Part shown: piece after piece, positions 14,078-21,448 of the stretch
How positions within the stretch are numbered: position 1 is the first letter of the stretch
Layout: every line of letters begins with the position of its first letter
Source of the DNA: Candidatus Aenigmatarchaeota archaeon
GTDB taxonomy: Archaea > Aenigmatarchaeota > Aenigmatarchaeia > GW2011-AR5 > JACRAC01
Assembly (NCBI GenBank): GCA_016213555.1
Contig: JACRAC010000005.1
Span: 1-32,492 of the forward strand
Direction: 5' to 3'
Length of the DNA stretch: 32,492 bases
Position numbers and translations under genes: made by a program
The notes under the pieces: model-generated
What the model saw: only the letters and a program-made list of their open reading frames with translations
Database searches by the model: none
What the model was told of the DNA's origin: nothing

Positions 14078-14476
14078 ATGGCAGTAGAATCAATTATAGG
14101 ATTATTACCTTTGACAATAAGCGGCGTAATATGGTTACTTTTGAAGACTCTTTTAATATTTGTTGCACTTGTATTATCAGACAAGGTTCTTTCTCATGAG
14201 ATGAACACAAAACACATACTTATAATGGCATTTTTAGTAGCATTTATAGTGCCAATAATAGTCACCTTACTATTACCATATATAGCAATGCCAGCAGGAT
14301 TTGGTCAGATATTGTTTTATGGATTACCTCTATTAATGTGGATAGTATTTGGAGAAGTTTTGCTAGGAGGAGATTTCAAGGAGAAAATTACAGTAGCATT
14401 CATAGCATTTGCAATATTCACAGCTTTAGATTTGATAGGAATACAAGCAATAATAATGAGCTTTATTCCGTTCTAA
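14078..14476 (+). CDS. Four-helix membrane protein, unknown
   Basis: A 132-residue protein with about four membrane helices (ISGVIWLLLKTLLIFVALVL; HILIMAFLVAFIVPIIVTLL; FGQILFYGLPLLMWIVFGEV; KITVAFIAFAIFTALDLIGI). GTGAT at 14068-14072 is the ribosome binding site, and CTTTTATATATGG upstream contains the TATA box. It is divergent from the M15-type peptidase gene, with about 100 bases between, and ends two bases from a convergent gene. Not obviously a paralogue of the 4824-7105 cluster. Function unknown. Confidence 0.72.
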   Translation: MAVESIIGLLPLTISGVIWLLLKTLLIFVALVLSDKVLSHEMNTKHILIMAFLVAFIVPIIVTLLLPYIAMPAGFGQILFYGLPLLMWIVFGEVLLGGDFKEKITVAFIAFAIFTALDLIGIQAIIMSFIPF

Positions 14477-14477
14477 A

Positions 14478-15164
14478 CTATTTTTGAGTAGTGTAGAATT
14501 CTTCTTCTCCAGTATAAAATAAAAAATCACCAGTAAGTATAGGCATTAAAAAATTACGTAAAGTTGGTAATATACCATGAGATACTCTTCCAACTCCTCC
14601 CTCTTCTAAAAATCTTTCATTATCTCTATCACCTACAAAAACAAGTATTTCATTATTAACAGAAGACATCCCAATTACTGGATCTTTTATAGTACTTTGC
14701 ACTTTTCCATTTCTAACTCCAGTGTAATCAAAATTTACATCTGTTGTTATATTAGGAAAGCCTCTGAAAAGATTCAGTGCCTCGTAAATTAACCCTAATT
14801 TATGCCCATTATAAAATGCAACAGCAAGTGAAAACCTCTCTTGACCACTAAATATATGTCTGTATTTCACAATTCTACATTTTTGCCATTGGGTTTCACT
14901 AGAATTTCCATTAAGTTTAACCTCATCTTCATTTTCTCCTATTTTTAAAAAGAAATCTCTATCAAATCCTGTGTATTTTATAGACATGTTACCAAATTGG
15001 TCTAAAGCTGCTACACAATACCTATTTACATCAAAATAATCAGTAGGAACAGAACCCTTTTTAGATACAACAAAATTCTTTGAAAGCATACTTTCTACTA
15101 AAGGCATTTCTTCAACTCCTTCATAAGCTCTTCTAACAAAATCTCTATCAAAATAAGTTGTCAC
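14478..15164 (-). CDS. Unknown soluble protein, 228 residues
   Basis: No family recognised. The frame begins with GTG at 15162-15164; an in-frame ATG at about codon 20 is the alternative. The protein is mixed alpha/beta with many aromatic residues (YFDVNRYCVAALDQFGNMSI, QERFSLAVAFYNGHKLGLIY), without signal peptide or membrane helix. It follows mtaB by 39 bases on the same strand and could share its transcript. It meets the gene at 14078 head-on. Nothing in it points to a reaction. Confidence 0.65.
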   Translation of the reverse strand: MTTYFDRDFVRRAYEGVEEMPLVESMLSKNFVVSKKGSVPTDYFDVNRYCVAALDQFGNMSIKYTGFDRDFFLKIGENEDEVKLNGNSSETQWQKCRIVKYRHIFSGQERFSLAVAFYNGHKLGLIYEALNLFRGFPNITTDVNFDYTGVRNGKVQSTIKDPVIGMSSVNNEILVFVGDRDNERFLEEGGVGRVSHGILPTLRNFLMPILTGDFLFYTGEEEFYTTQK

Positions 15165-15203
15165 AGGCTTTTGGATACATAAAATTACATATCCTCTAGA
15201 AAT

Positions 15204-16484
15204 TTAAACTAACTTTCCAACCAAGCTTCTATTTGCATCTACAATTTCAACATCAACTAACTGACCTAATTCTAGTTTTCTATCATTTTGTATAATTATA
15301 GGTCTATATGCAAAATTCTTTGCAAGCCAAGTTCCTTTTTCATGATTATACTCATCAACAATCGCTTGTCCTTTCCATCCAACCCATTCTTTATTTTTCT
15401 CTAAAGCTATTCTAGTTACAATTTGCCAAAGCTTTTCACTTCTTTCTTTTAGAAGTTGACTAGGAAGTTGTTTCATTTTAGAAGCCCTTGTTCCAGGTCT
15501 TGATGCAAACTTGGAAACATTTACAAATTCAGGTCTACTTTTTTCAATAAGTTCTATGCTTTTTTGAAAGTCTTCATCACTCTCACCTGGAAATCCTACA
15601 ATAATATCTGTAACTAAACTCATTTTTGGAAAATTCTTTCTAAATTCGTCTACAATATAAAAATAGTTTTCACTGTTGTGACCTCGTCTCATCTCTATAA
15701 GTATGTTATCGCTACCGCTTTGAACAGGCAAATGCAAAAATTTGAATACATTATGATGTTTATAAGCATCTATTAACTTTTGTGTAAATTTCTTTGTATG
15801 TAAAGGATTCATCATTCCTACTCTTATAAAATATCTTCCATCTATCTTAGAAGTAACGTCATTTATAAGATCTGCCATATCTGTACCAATATCAAATCCA
15901 TAACAGCTGCAATCCTGACCTGTTAACCAGAATTCTTTACAGCCTTCCTGCCTAGCTGATTTTATCTGTTTTGTAATGTCCTCAATAGAATATGATTTCA
16001 AGTCTCCTTTAGCAAGCTTTGTGCTGCAAAAAGTACAATTAGAATTACATCCACTTTCTATAGGCACTATATCAATAATAGGATTTTTTCTTATTTTTGG
16101 TTGTAAGATTTTTATTTCAGTATTTTTCCCAGTTATTTCTATCTGCCTTCCTTCTAAAGTATTTTCAACAACTTCATTTATTTTTGATATATTATGTGTT
16201 CCAATTATACCAGCTTTTACAGCTAGTTTTCTTGCTAACATTGGATCAGCATCACTTATACAACCTGCAATAACTATTTTCTTTCCCAAACTATCCAATC
16301 TCTTCACATCAGCAACAATAGTATTTTCAGTAGATGATTTTACACTGCATGTATTAACTATGACTAAGTCTGCTTCTTTTTCATCTGAAAAAACATATCC
16401 TTTTTCCTTAAGCAAACCCTCCATTATCTCAGATTCTGCCTGATTATTGCTGCATCCATAAGTCTTGATATAAATCTTCTCCAT
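15204..16484 (-). CDS. mtaB: tRNA t6A37 methylthiotransferase (MiaB-like, e-MtaB type)
   Basis: Converts N6-threonylcarbamoyladenosine-37 to its 2-methylthio form in tRNAs reading ANN codons. The 426-residue protein has the three methylthiotransferase domains. The N-terminal UPF0004 domain has C11 (TYGCSNNQAE), C46 (NTCSV) and C75 (AGCIS), which bind the auxiliary cluster. The radical-SAM domain has C146, C150 and C153 (GCNSNCTFCSTKLAKG) and LHLPVQSGSDNIL. A C-terminal TRAM-like domain ends QLVDVEIVDANRSLVGKLV. Sequence features favour the archaeal/eukaryotic CDKAL1 branch over bacterial MiaB. With taw1/taw2 it is another position-37 modifier in this window. Confidence 0.92.
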   Translation of the reverse strand: MEKIYIKTYGCSNNQAESEIMEGLLKEKGYVFSDEKEADLVIVNTCSVKSSTENTIVADVKRLDSLGKKIVIAGCISDADPMLARKLAVKAGIIGTHNISKINEVVENTLEGRQIEITGKNTEIKILQPKIRKNPIIDIVPIESGCNSNCTFCSTKLAKGDLKSYSIEDITKQIKSARQEGCKEFWLTGQDCSCYGFDIGTDMADLINDVTSKIDGRYFIRVGMMNPLHTKKFTQKLIDAYKHHNVFKFLHLPVQSGSDNILIEMRRGHNSENYFYIVDEFRKNFPKMSLVTDIIVGFPGESDEDFQKSIELIEKSRPEFVNVSKFASRPGTRASKMKQLPSQLLKERSEKLWQIVTRIALEKNKEWVGWKGQAIVDEYNHEKGTWLAKNFAYRPIIIQNDRKLELGQLVDVEIVDANRSLVGKLV

Positions 16485-16533
16485 AGAACTAATGGAAAAA
16501 TTATAGATTTAAGCTTAGAAAATAAATTGAAAC

Positions 16534-16884
16534 ATGCTTTATCAAATAGGGTTAGCCTTCTCACTTATAGCAGCCTTAATGTCAGTAGTACTTTTCTATC
16601 TTGGATTAAAGAGCGAGAAAAAAGGCAAATGGTATCTAATATGGGCTGTCTTGTTCTTAGGAGCTTCTTTCGGAGGTCTTGAATGGGCTCTTTACCTGCT
16701 TGGAATTTCTATATTCAGTTTCTTCATATTTCCACTGATAGCATTCTTTGCTATATGGTTTGGATTCATAATATGGTCATTTGAGCGTATAGGAGAAAGA
16801 AAAATATGGATAGTGTTTTTAGCAATCTTAATTGTAATGATAATTATAGGAGTATATTGTCCTAATTGTGTTCAGTTCTCTTAA
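16534..16884 (+). CDS. Small membrane protein, four helices
   Basis: A 116-residue protein with roughly four membrane spans (YQIGLAFSLIAALMSVVLFY; WYLIWAVLFLGASFGGLEWA; IFSFFIFPLIAFFAIWFGFI; WIVFLAILIVMIIIGVY) and short charged loops KSEKKGK and ERIGERK. Divergent from mtaB with about 50 bases between the starts. It overlaps the 3' end of the gene at 16881 by four bases. Not recognised. Confidence 0.68.
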   Translation: MLYQIGLAFSLIAALMSVVLFYLGLKSEKKGKWYLIWAVLFLGASFGGLEWALYLLGISIFSFFIFPLIAFFAIWFGFIIWSFERIGERKIWIVFLAILIVMIIIGVYCPNCVQFS

Positions 16885-17132
16885 TAAGAAGAAACAAATC
16901 TAGGAAAATATTTTAAATGTCTTATAATATCTCTTCTTTGATCTCGAGAAACATATCCTATATGGATTTTTACATCTCCAGAAGCATCTTGATCGAATCC
17001 ATTATTAAATCCAACAAAAGAATATCTACTGTCATCTGCCCTAACACTACTTGAAGGAAATGCGACAAGTTTTTTATCGCCCATTCTCATAGAATACATT
17101 CCAGTCAATACAGGTATTGATATAACATTCAT
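16881..17132 (-). CDS. Small unknown protein, 83 residues
   Basis: Starts at ATG 17130-17132, following TTGATTATT as weak ribosome binding site. The product MNVISIPVLTGMYSMRMGDK continues as a probable beta-rich domain with Asp/Gly turns (NNGFDQDASGDVKIHIGYVS) and a basic helix (RDQRRDIIRHLKYFPRF). It overlaps the convergent gene at 16534 by four bases. No family recognised. Confidence 0.58.
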   Translation of the reverse strand: MNVISIPVLTGMYSMRMGDKKLVAFPSSSVRADDSRYSFVGFNNGFDQDASGDVKIHIGYVSRDQRRDIIRHLKYFPRFVSSY

Positions 17133-17226
17133 AATAATCAATCTAAAGACTTATATCTGCAAGTATATAAATTTAACTTTTTAGTTAAAATATGAAAAAG
17201 GCTTAATTAAGGGCTTTAATCCTTTT

Positions 17227-17928
17227 ATGATCAATCTCATATCTATGAGACTAGCAGCTTTATTGAGTGGCGGAAAAGATTCTATGTATTCTATGTATAA
17301 ATGCATGCAAGAAGGGCATGAAATTAGATATATAATTTCCTTTATTTCAGAAAATCCAGACAGCTATATGTTTCATACACCAAACATTGATCTTGTGAAA
17401 GAGCAAGCTAAATTACTAGGAATAAAGCATATAGAGATACCAACAAAAGGAGAGAAAGAAAAAGAATTGGATGATATTGAAGCAGCATTGAAGAGTATTG
17501 CAATAGAAATAGACGGAATAGTAACAGGCGCTACTGCATCTACTTATCAAAAATCTAGAATAGATGCTATCTGTGAAAGATTAGGGATAAAAAGTCTTGC
17601 GCCTCTTTGGCAATTACCTCCTGAAGAAACCCTTAGAAATATGATAAATGAAAAGTTTGAAATTTTCATAGTTACTGTGGCTGCGCCTCCTTTAGATCAA
17701 GAATGGGTAGGAAGAAAAGTTACGCATGAAGTAGTTGATGATCTTGTAAAACTAAACAAAAATCATGGAATACATATACTATTTGAAGGAGGAGAAGCAG
17801 AATCTTTTGTTACTGATTGTCCTATGTTTCCTAAAAAGATAAAAATAGTTGAATCTGAAAAAGTCTGGAACAATAAATTAAAGCATGGAATACTAAATAT
17901 AAAGAAGATAAAATTAATTGAGAAATAG
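17227..17928 (+). CDS. dph6: Diphthine--ammonia ligase-like ATP-pyrophosphatase Dph6
   Basis: Family of ATP-dependent amidotransferases (DUF71, N-type ATP pyrophosphatases) that make diphthamide from diphthine on EF-2. The 233-residue protein has the PP-loop SGGKDS at residues 14-19, followed by MYSMYKCMQEGHEI. Further family blocks are ENPDSYMFHTPNIDLVKEQA, GIVTGATASTYQKSRIDAIC, LAPLWQLPPEETLRNMI and ILFEGGEAESFVTDCPMF. The ATG at 17227 or the one six codons later (MRLAALLSGG) could be the start; family N-termini favour the latter. dph5 is at 25417 in a different operon. EF-2 itself is not present. Confidence 0.88.
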   Translation: MINLISMRLAALLSGGKDSMYSMYKCMQEGHEIRYIISFISENPDSYMFHTPNIDLVKEQAKLLGIKHIEIPTKGEKEKELDDIEAALKSIAIEIDGIVTGATASTYQKSRIDAICERLGIKSLAPLWQLPPEETLRNMINEKFEIFIVTVAAPPLDQEWVGRKVTHEVVDDLVKLNKNHGIHILFEGGEAESFVTDCPMFPKKIKIVESEKVWNNKLKHGILNIKKIKLIEK

Positions 17929-18606
17929 CTATTCAAAATAAAGTTCTTTTTCTAATCTATGCACAGGTCTTTCAGTAGTTATTCTATGCTTTCCTTGTGT
18001 TATATAATTAAAATCTTGGTGTTTATGAGGTGCCAAAGAATATACAAAACTCATTGCTCCTAGAGAAGTTGCTATAAGACCAGCTACAATAACTTTCTTC
18101 ATTTTTGGTACTTGTCTTTTAAGTGCTGGTGGATAAGATGGCCTTTTGCACTCTTCTATTCCAGTAAGATCTCTGAAAGTATCTACAGCATATCCTATAG
18201 GAACTCCATTAAAAAATGCAATACAAGCCATTGGTATAGTAGTTTTACCTATTTGATACATATCTATTTCATGTCCATACATAGTTTGTGTAGCAGCATA
18301 TATTGCTGGTGATAAAACTAATGTAGCAGCAGTAGTGTATAGAGCATCATGAACTGTCTGTGATTTTTCTGGCGAATCTGGAGAAACTCCAAACACATAT
18401 CTGGATAAATCCCTGCCTCTAGCAAATACATATCCAAGACCTAAATAATTTAGATATGTAGAGAAAATTCTTGCTTCCATAGAAGATTGGACACTCATAC
18501 CAGAAACTATCTCAACAGCAGCACAAACAGGATTTACCTCTGTCATTATTCCTGTAGTATCTATCACATGCTTTGTCAACCCTTCTTTTATTTTGCTGTA
18601 ATTCAT
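17929..18606 (-). CDS. AlaE-like multi-spanning membrane protein
   Basis: A 225-residue membrane protein. Two halves resemble the bacterial L-alanine exporter family: an IDTTG...AAVEIVSGMSVQSSMEARIF segment followed by GYVFARGRDLSRYVF, then a second half with LVLSPAIYAATQTMYGHEID and ending NGVPIGYAVDTFRDL. Each half ends in the family's arginine/aspartate helix end (GRDLSRY, DTFRDL). An extra C-terminal membrane helix (VIVAGLIATSLGAMSFVYSL) and a soluble basic tail follow, unlike the short bacterial AlaE. Substrate in archaea is unknown, so the call is fold-level. It abuts dph6 convergently. Confidence 0.5.
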   Translation of the reverse strand: MNYSKIKEGLTKHVIDTTGIMTEVNPVCAAVEIVSGMSVQSSMEARIFSTYLNYLGLGYVFARGRDLSRYVFGVSPDSPEKSQTVHDALYTTAATLVLSPAIYAATQTMYGHEIDMYQIGKTTIPMACIAFFNGVPIGYAVDTFRDLTGIEECKRPSYPPALKRQVPKMKKVIVAGLIATSLGAMSFVYSLAPHKHQDFNYITQGKHRITTERPVHRLEKELYFE

Positions 18607-18664
18607 TTAATTTCATTGACAGCTATCTTTTTAACTTTATAACAATATTAGTTATTTGATCATT

Positions 18665-19027
18665 ATGTTCAAACGATATCATAGTTATAGACCAAAGGAT
18701 TTTATGAAATTTGATTATCTTAGAGTTGATTTTTCTTTTACAGAGCAAGAAGATGTTTATTATTCAGCTACTATAAGAGTTGAAGATTCTGAAGGAAATG
18801 AAAAATGGATTCCTATTAAAAAAGTTTCAGCTAACGAGCTTCCAGAAGGCGTTCTTGGAATGACTAATCATCTTGAGATATTTATCAGAAATGATTTAGA
18901 TGCAATATGGACTAAAAAAGTTATTGAACACGAGAAAGCTCATATAAGACATCCAGATTTTTGCGAAGAAAGCATCAGAGAACTTACAAATACAAAAGAA
19001 CCTTTAAAGTTTTATAGAAAATTTTGA
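18665..19027 (+). CDS. Small HEXXH putative metalloprotein, first of a tandem pair
   Basis: A 120-residue protein from the ATG at 18665; TTGATC just upstream is a ribosome binding site, and a longer TTG start is unlikely. Motif HEKAH at 89-93, then H96 and E101/E102 (IRHPDFCEE), fits a minimal zincin active site with possible further metal ligands. Before it is PEGVLGMTNHLEIFIRN, a beta-hairpin like the PDGLLGFTKGERDITFRK of the next gene, so the two are paralogues. No signal peptide or membrane helix, so it should act inside the cell. Whether it is a peptidase or only a metal-binding protein is not shown. Confidence 0.65.
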   Translation: MFKRYHSYRPKDFMKFDYLRVDFSFTEQEDVYYSATIRVEDSEGNEKWIPIKKVSANELPEGVLGMTNHLEIFIRNDLDAIWTKKVIEHEKAHIRHPDFCEESIRELTNTKEPLKFYRKF

Positions 19028-19042
19028 ATTATAGTGATTATT

Positions 19043-19450
19043 ATGTACAAGTCTGAAAATAGGAAAATGGATAGTTATGATAGATTAGCTCTTATTGCTA
19101 GTGAGAATTCTGAACAAAGAGCTTATCATAAAGGAAATATGGTAAAAACATTTCATGCTCCTGGAAAGACATTCTATTTTATGGAAATATCTGATTGGTA
19201 CATGCCTGATGGATTACTTGGATTTACTAAAGGAGAAAGAGATATTACTTTTAGAAAAACACCAGAAGGATATGGAGTTTCAAAGTCAGAAGTAAAGGTT
19301 CATGAAATGATGCATAATCGTTCTGATTGTAACCATGAAGGCAATACTCCACAACATGAATCTAAAACAAGAGAAAGAGTTAGATTAGGTGTATATCCTG
19401 TAAAAAGATATAGTTTTGAAATGTCTGTAGATTATGAAAAAGCTGCTTAG
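19043..19450 (+). CDS. Small HEXXH putative metalloprotein, second of the pair
   Basis: A 135-residue protein from the ATG at 19043, with GTGAT five bases upstream inside the intergenic gap. Motif HEMMH at 87-91 is followed by H98, E99 and H105 (NRSDCNHEGNTPQHE), so several metal ligands crowd together. The GLLGFTKG hairpin before it matches the previous gene. The start-to-start layout and 15-base gap indicate an operon produced by tandem duplication followed by strong divergence. It overlaps mtnP convergently by four bases. Function unknown. Confidence 0.65.
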   Translation: MYKSENRKMDSYDRLALIASENSEQRAYHKGNMVKTFHAPGKTFYFMEISDWYMPDGLLGFTKGERDITFRKTPEGYGVSKSEVKVHEMMHNRSDCNHEGNTPQHESKTRERVRLGVYPVKRYSFEMSVDYEKAA

Positions 19451-20250
19451 CCCATTCTAGACCCTTCTAACGCATGCTGACAAGTACAATCTTTTTCATC
19501 TAGGTTAAAAGCAACCTCTTTTATAATATTTTTAAGTTTCTCACTATTTTCTTTGAACGTCTTCATCACATCTTCAACTGTAACGCTCTCCACAGAGTTG
19601 TCTTCTTTAACACCAGTATCATAATCTGTTATCAAAGAAATATTTGCATAGCATATTTCTAACTCCCTAGCCAACAAAGCTTCAGGGTAAAGTGTCATAT
19701 TTACTATATCCCAGTTTTGGTTTCTAAACAGATTACTCTCAGCTTTTGTAGAAAATCTAGGACCATTTATTACAACAGCAGTTCCTTTTTGATGAAATCT
19801 ATGTTCTTGAGATTTTAGAGTTTTTATCAAATGATTTCTTATATGATTGCAAAAAGGATCAGCAAAAGAAAGATGTACAACACATTTTTCTACAGAACTA
19901 CTATCACCATTATAAAAGGTGTCTTCTCTACCGCTGGTAAAATTAGCCAACTGATCAGGAACTAAAAAATCACCAGGTCTTATTTGAACTTTTAACGACC
20001 CTACTGCAGTAGCGCTTATTATCTGTTTTATGCCTAGTTGCTTTAGTGCATATATGCTTGCTTTGTAAGGAACTTTATGAGGCGGATATTTATGTCCTTC
20101 TCCATGTCTTGATATAAACGCAACTTTCTTTCCTTGGATTTCTCCAACAGCTATCTTAGAAGAAGGTCTTCCATAAGGTGTCATAACATCTAAATGCTTA
20201 TGACCTTCAAGAAGTTCATAAAATCCAGATCCTCCGATTATTCCAATCAT
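19447..20250 (-). CDS. mtnP: S-methyl-5'-thioadenosine phosphorylase
   Basis: Cleaves methylthioadenosine, the by-product of polyamine synthesis and aminocarboxypropyl transfer (including the Taw2 reaction), to adenine and methylthioribose-1-phosphate. The 267-residue protein starts with the phosphate loop MIGIIGGSGFYELL and has FISRHGEGHKYPPHKVPYKA and ATAVGSLK. NMTLYPEALLARE indicates an MTA rather than a general purine nucleoside phosphorylase. The C-terminal DCTCQHALEG carries a CxC pair as known in thermophilic archaeal homologues, where it stabilises the enzyme. TTTTAAATT about 20 bases upstream and no ribosome site suggest a leaderless transcript. Confidence 0.92.
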   Translation of the reverse strand: MIGIIGGSGFYELLEGHKHLDVMTPYGRPSSKIAVGEIQGKKVAFISRHGEGHKYPPHKVPYKASIYALKQLGIKQIISATAVGSLKVQIRPGDFLVPDQLANFTSGREDTFYNGDSSSVEKCVVHLSFADPFCNHIRNHLIKTLKSQEHRFHQKGTAVVINGPRFSTKAESNLFRNQNWDIVNMTLYPEALLARELEICYANISLITDYDTGVKEDNSVESVTVEDVMKTFKENSEKLKNIIKEVAFNLDEKDCTCQHALEGSRMG

Positions 20251-20273
20251 ATTAAAACCCTTAATTTAAAATA

Positions 20274-20296
20274 CAAATGAATTGAAACTTCATTTG
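20274..20296 (-). promoter_or_regulatory. Inverted repeat upstream of the mtnP TATA box
   Basis: CAAATGAA (20274-20281) and TTCATTTG (20289-20296) are perfect 8-bp arms with a 7-base spacer. The probable TATA box lies between this site and the gene. A transcription factor site is possible; only one copy was noticed. Confidence 0.4.
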
Positions 20297-20336
20297 ATCA
20301 TAACATAGAAAATGCAGAAACGCTTAAAAAGTAATT

Positions 20337-20597
20337 TTATGCAGCTTTTTTAAGTATAAAGCTTTTATCAAAATCCTCTGTATCGTAGTAAAATAGTAGA
20401 TGAGCTTTGCCATCATCAGATATCAATCCTATTAAATAATTCCCTATATGTCTTCCATTGTCTAACATAGGAACTAAAACATTTCCTTCATTATAATCAA
20501 GAGGGTTTCATAAATATACTCTGCTATTCCTAGTTTCCTGTAACCTTTCTAATAAATCTGTAGGATAGTTGTCCCTTAAGATGTCTTGAGCCCTTCG
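20337..20597 (-). pseudogene. Decayed gene with an in-frame TGA and no start codon
   Basis: A minus-strand frame runs from 20597 to a TAA at 20337-20339 with one TGA at 20508-20510. Both sides look coding: the upstream part reads QDILRDNYPTDLLERLQETR, the downstream part NPLDYNEGNVLVPMLDNGRH and later GLISDDGKAHLLFYYDTEDF. No ATG precedes the first part after the upstream TAA. The simplest reading is a pseudogene in which one codon, perhaps TGG, became TGA and the 5' end is lost. The family is not recognised. This stretch between mtnP and tbp holds no other gene; 20598-20687 is AT-rich with nothing evident. Confidence 0.6.
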
Positions 20598-20687
20598 TTA
20601 TTTAATTATAGAGAAGATTGTTTAAAAAGACTTTTAATTAGCAAATTAAAAAGAATAAATAAGGAATTTCAAAAGGTAAAAAAGAAA

Positions 20688-21254
20688 TTACCAAGCCTTC
20701 AACTCTGTCAGCTTTTTCTTTAGCCTCTTGACAGCGTCTTTTACAGCATCCAATGTTTTAGCACCTGCGCATACAGCTCTTCCAGATGAGAAAAGCAAAA
20801 ATGCTACCTTAGGCTCATCTAATCTGTAAACCAATCCAGGAAACTGCTCAGGCTCATACTCAGAACCTTCTAACTTGAAAGCCAGTTGATCTAAATTAAG
20901 CTCTTTTCCTAGGTTAACTGCAACTACTATATTTTCAATTTTTATTTTTATAGAATCTTCATTTACTCTAATACCGATTTTCTTGATGTTTTTAACAGTT
21001 TTCTTTAGAGCAATCTTTGCAGCATTTGTGCTTCTTGCACCAACACATATAATTTTTCCAGACCTAAAAATTAATGTAGCTACCTTAGGCTCATCTAATC
21101 TGTAAACCAATCCAGGAAACTGCTCAGGCTCATATTCACTAGACTCTAAAACAGTAAGCAATTTATCCAAAGAAATTGTTTTTTTAATATCTGTAGAAGC
21201 TACTACATTTTCAATTTTTATATCCGCAACAGATTTTTTAATATCCGCAACCAT
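20688..21254 (-). CDS. tbp: TATA-box-binding protein
   Basis: General transcription factor that bends promoter DNA and, with TFB, recruits RNA polymerase. The 188-residue protein is made of the usual two saddle repeats. Each has the block YEPEQFPGLVYRLDEPKVA followed by a strand (TLIFRSGKIICVGARST / FLLFSSGRAVCAGAKTL). The N-terminal extension (MVADIKKSVADIKIENVVAS) is typical and there is no acidic tail. GAGGTG at 21265-21270 is a good ribosome site for the ATG at 21254. A 56-bp stretch is identical at DNA level in both repeats (20803-20858 and 21079-21134). The promoter is part of the palindrome at 21299-21329 shared with mcm. Confidence 0.97.
   Translation of the reverse strand: MVADIKKSVADIKIENVVASTDIKKTISLDKLLTVLESSEYEPEQFPGLVYRLDEPKVATLIFRSGKIICVGARSTNAAKIALKKTVKNIKKIGIRVNEDSIKIKIENIVVAVNLGKELNLDQLAFKLEGSEYEPEQFPGLVYRLDEPKVAFLLFSSGRAVCAGAKTLDAVKDAVKRLKKKLTELKAW
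20803..20858 (-). repeat. 56-bp exact internal repeat in tbp, copy 1
   Basis: Identical base for base to 21079-21134, 276 bp (92 codons) away in the same frame. It encodes the conserved block ending in RLDEPKVA of the second saddle repeat. The protein-level repeat is normal for TBP, but identical synonymous positions are not. Confidence 0.85.
21079..21134 (-). repeat. 56-bp exact internal repeat in tbp, copy 2
   Basis: Second copy, in the first saddle repeat. Outside this block the two halves of tbp differ freely at DNA level, so identity here suggests recent gene conversion or DNA-level constraint. Confidence 0.85.
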
Positions 21255-21298
21255 TTTAAAAGCACCTCACGTTTCACTATTTAGTAAAGGAAAATAAA

Positions 21299-21329
21299 TA
21301 CTATTTAAACCAATATCATTTAAATAGTA
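21299..21329. promoter_or_regulatory. Symmetric divergent promoter between tbp and mcm
   Basis: TACTATTTAAA (21299-21309) and TTTAAATAGTA (21319-21329) are perfect 11-bp inverted arms around a 9-base spacer. Each arm contains a TATA-like TTTAAATA. The minus-oriented arm is placed for tbp, about 45-55 bases before its start. On the mcm side a further TATA box, CTTTAAATA, lies at about 21335-21343. The symmetry could allow TBP to bind either way, or could be an operator for a factor controlling both genes. Confidence 0.6.
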
Positions 21330-21448
21330 AAAAGCTTTAAATACGATATTTGAGATAGTTTTTCCTAATTCTTTAGTAATCATTTCAAAGGAAATGTAAG
21401 TTAAAGTAAAATAAATATCCTAAAATACGTTATTGGATGTTATAGATT

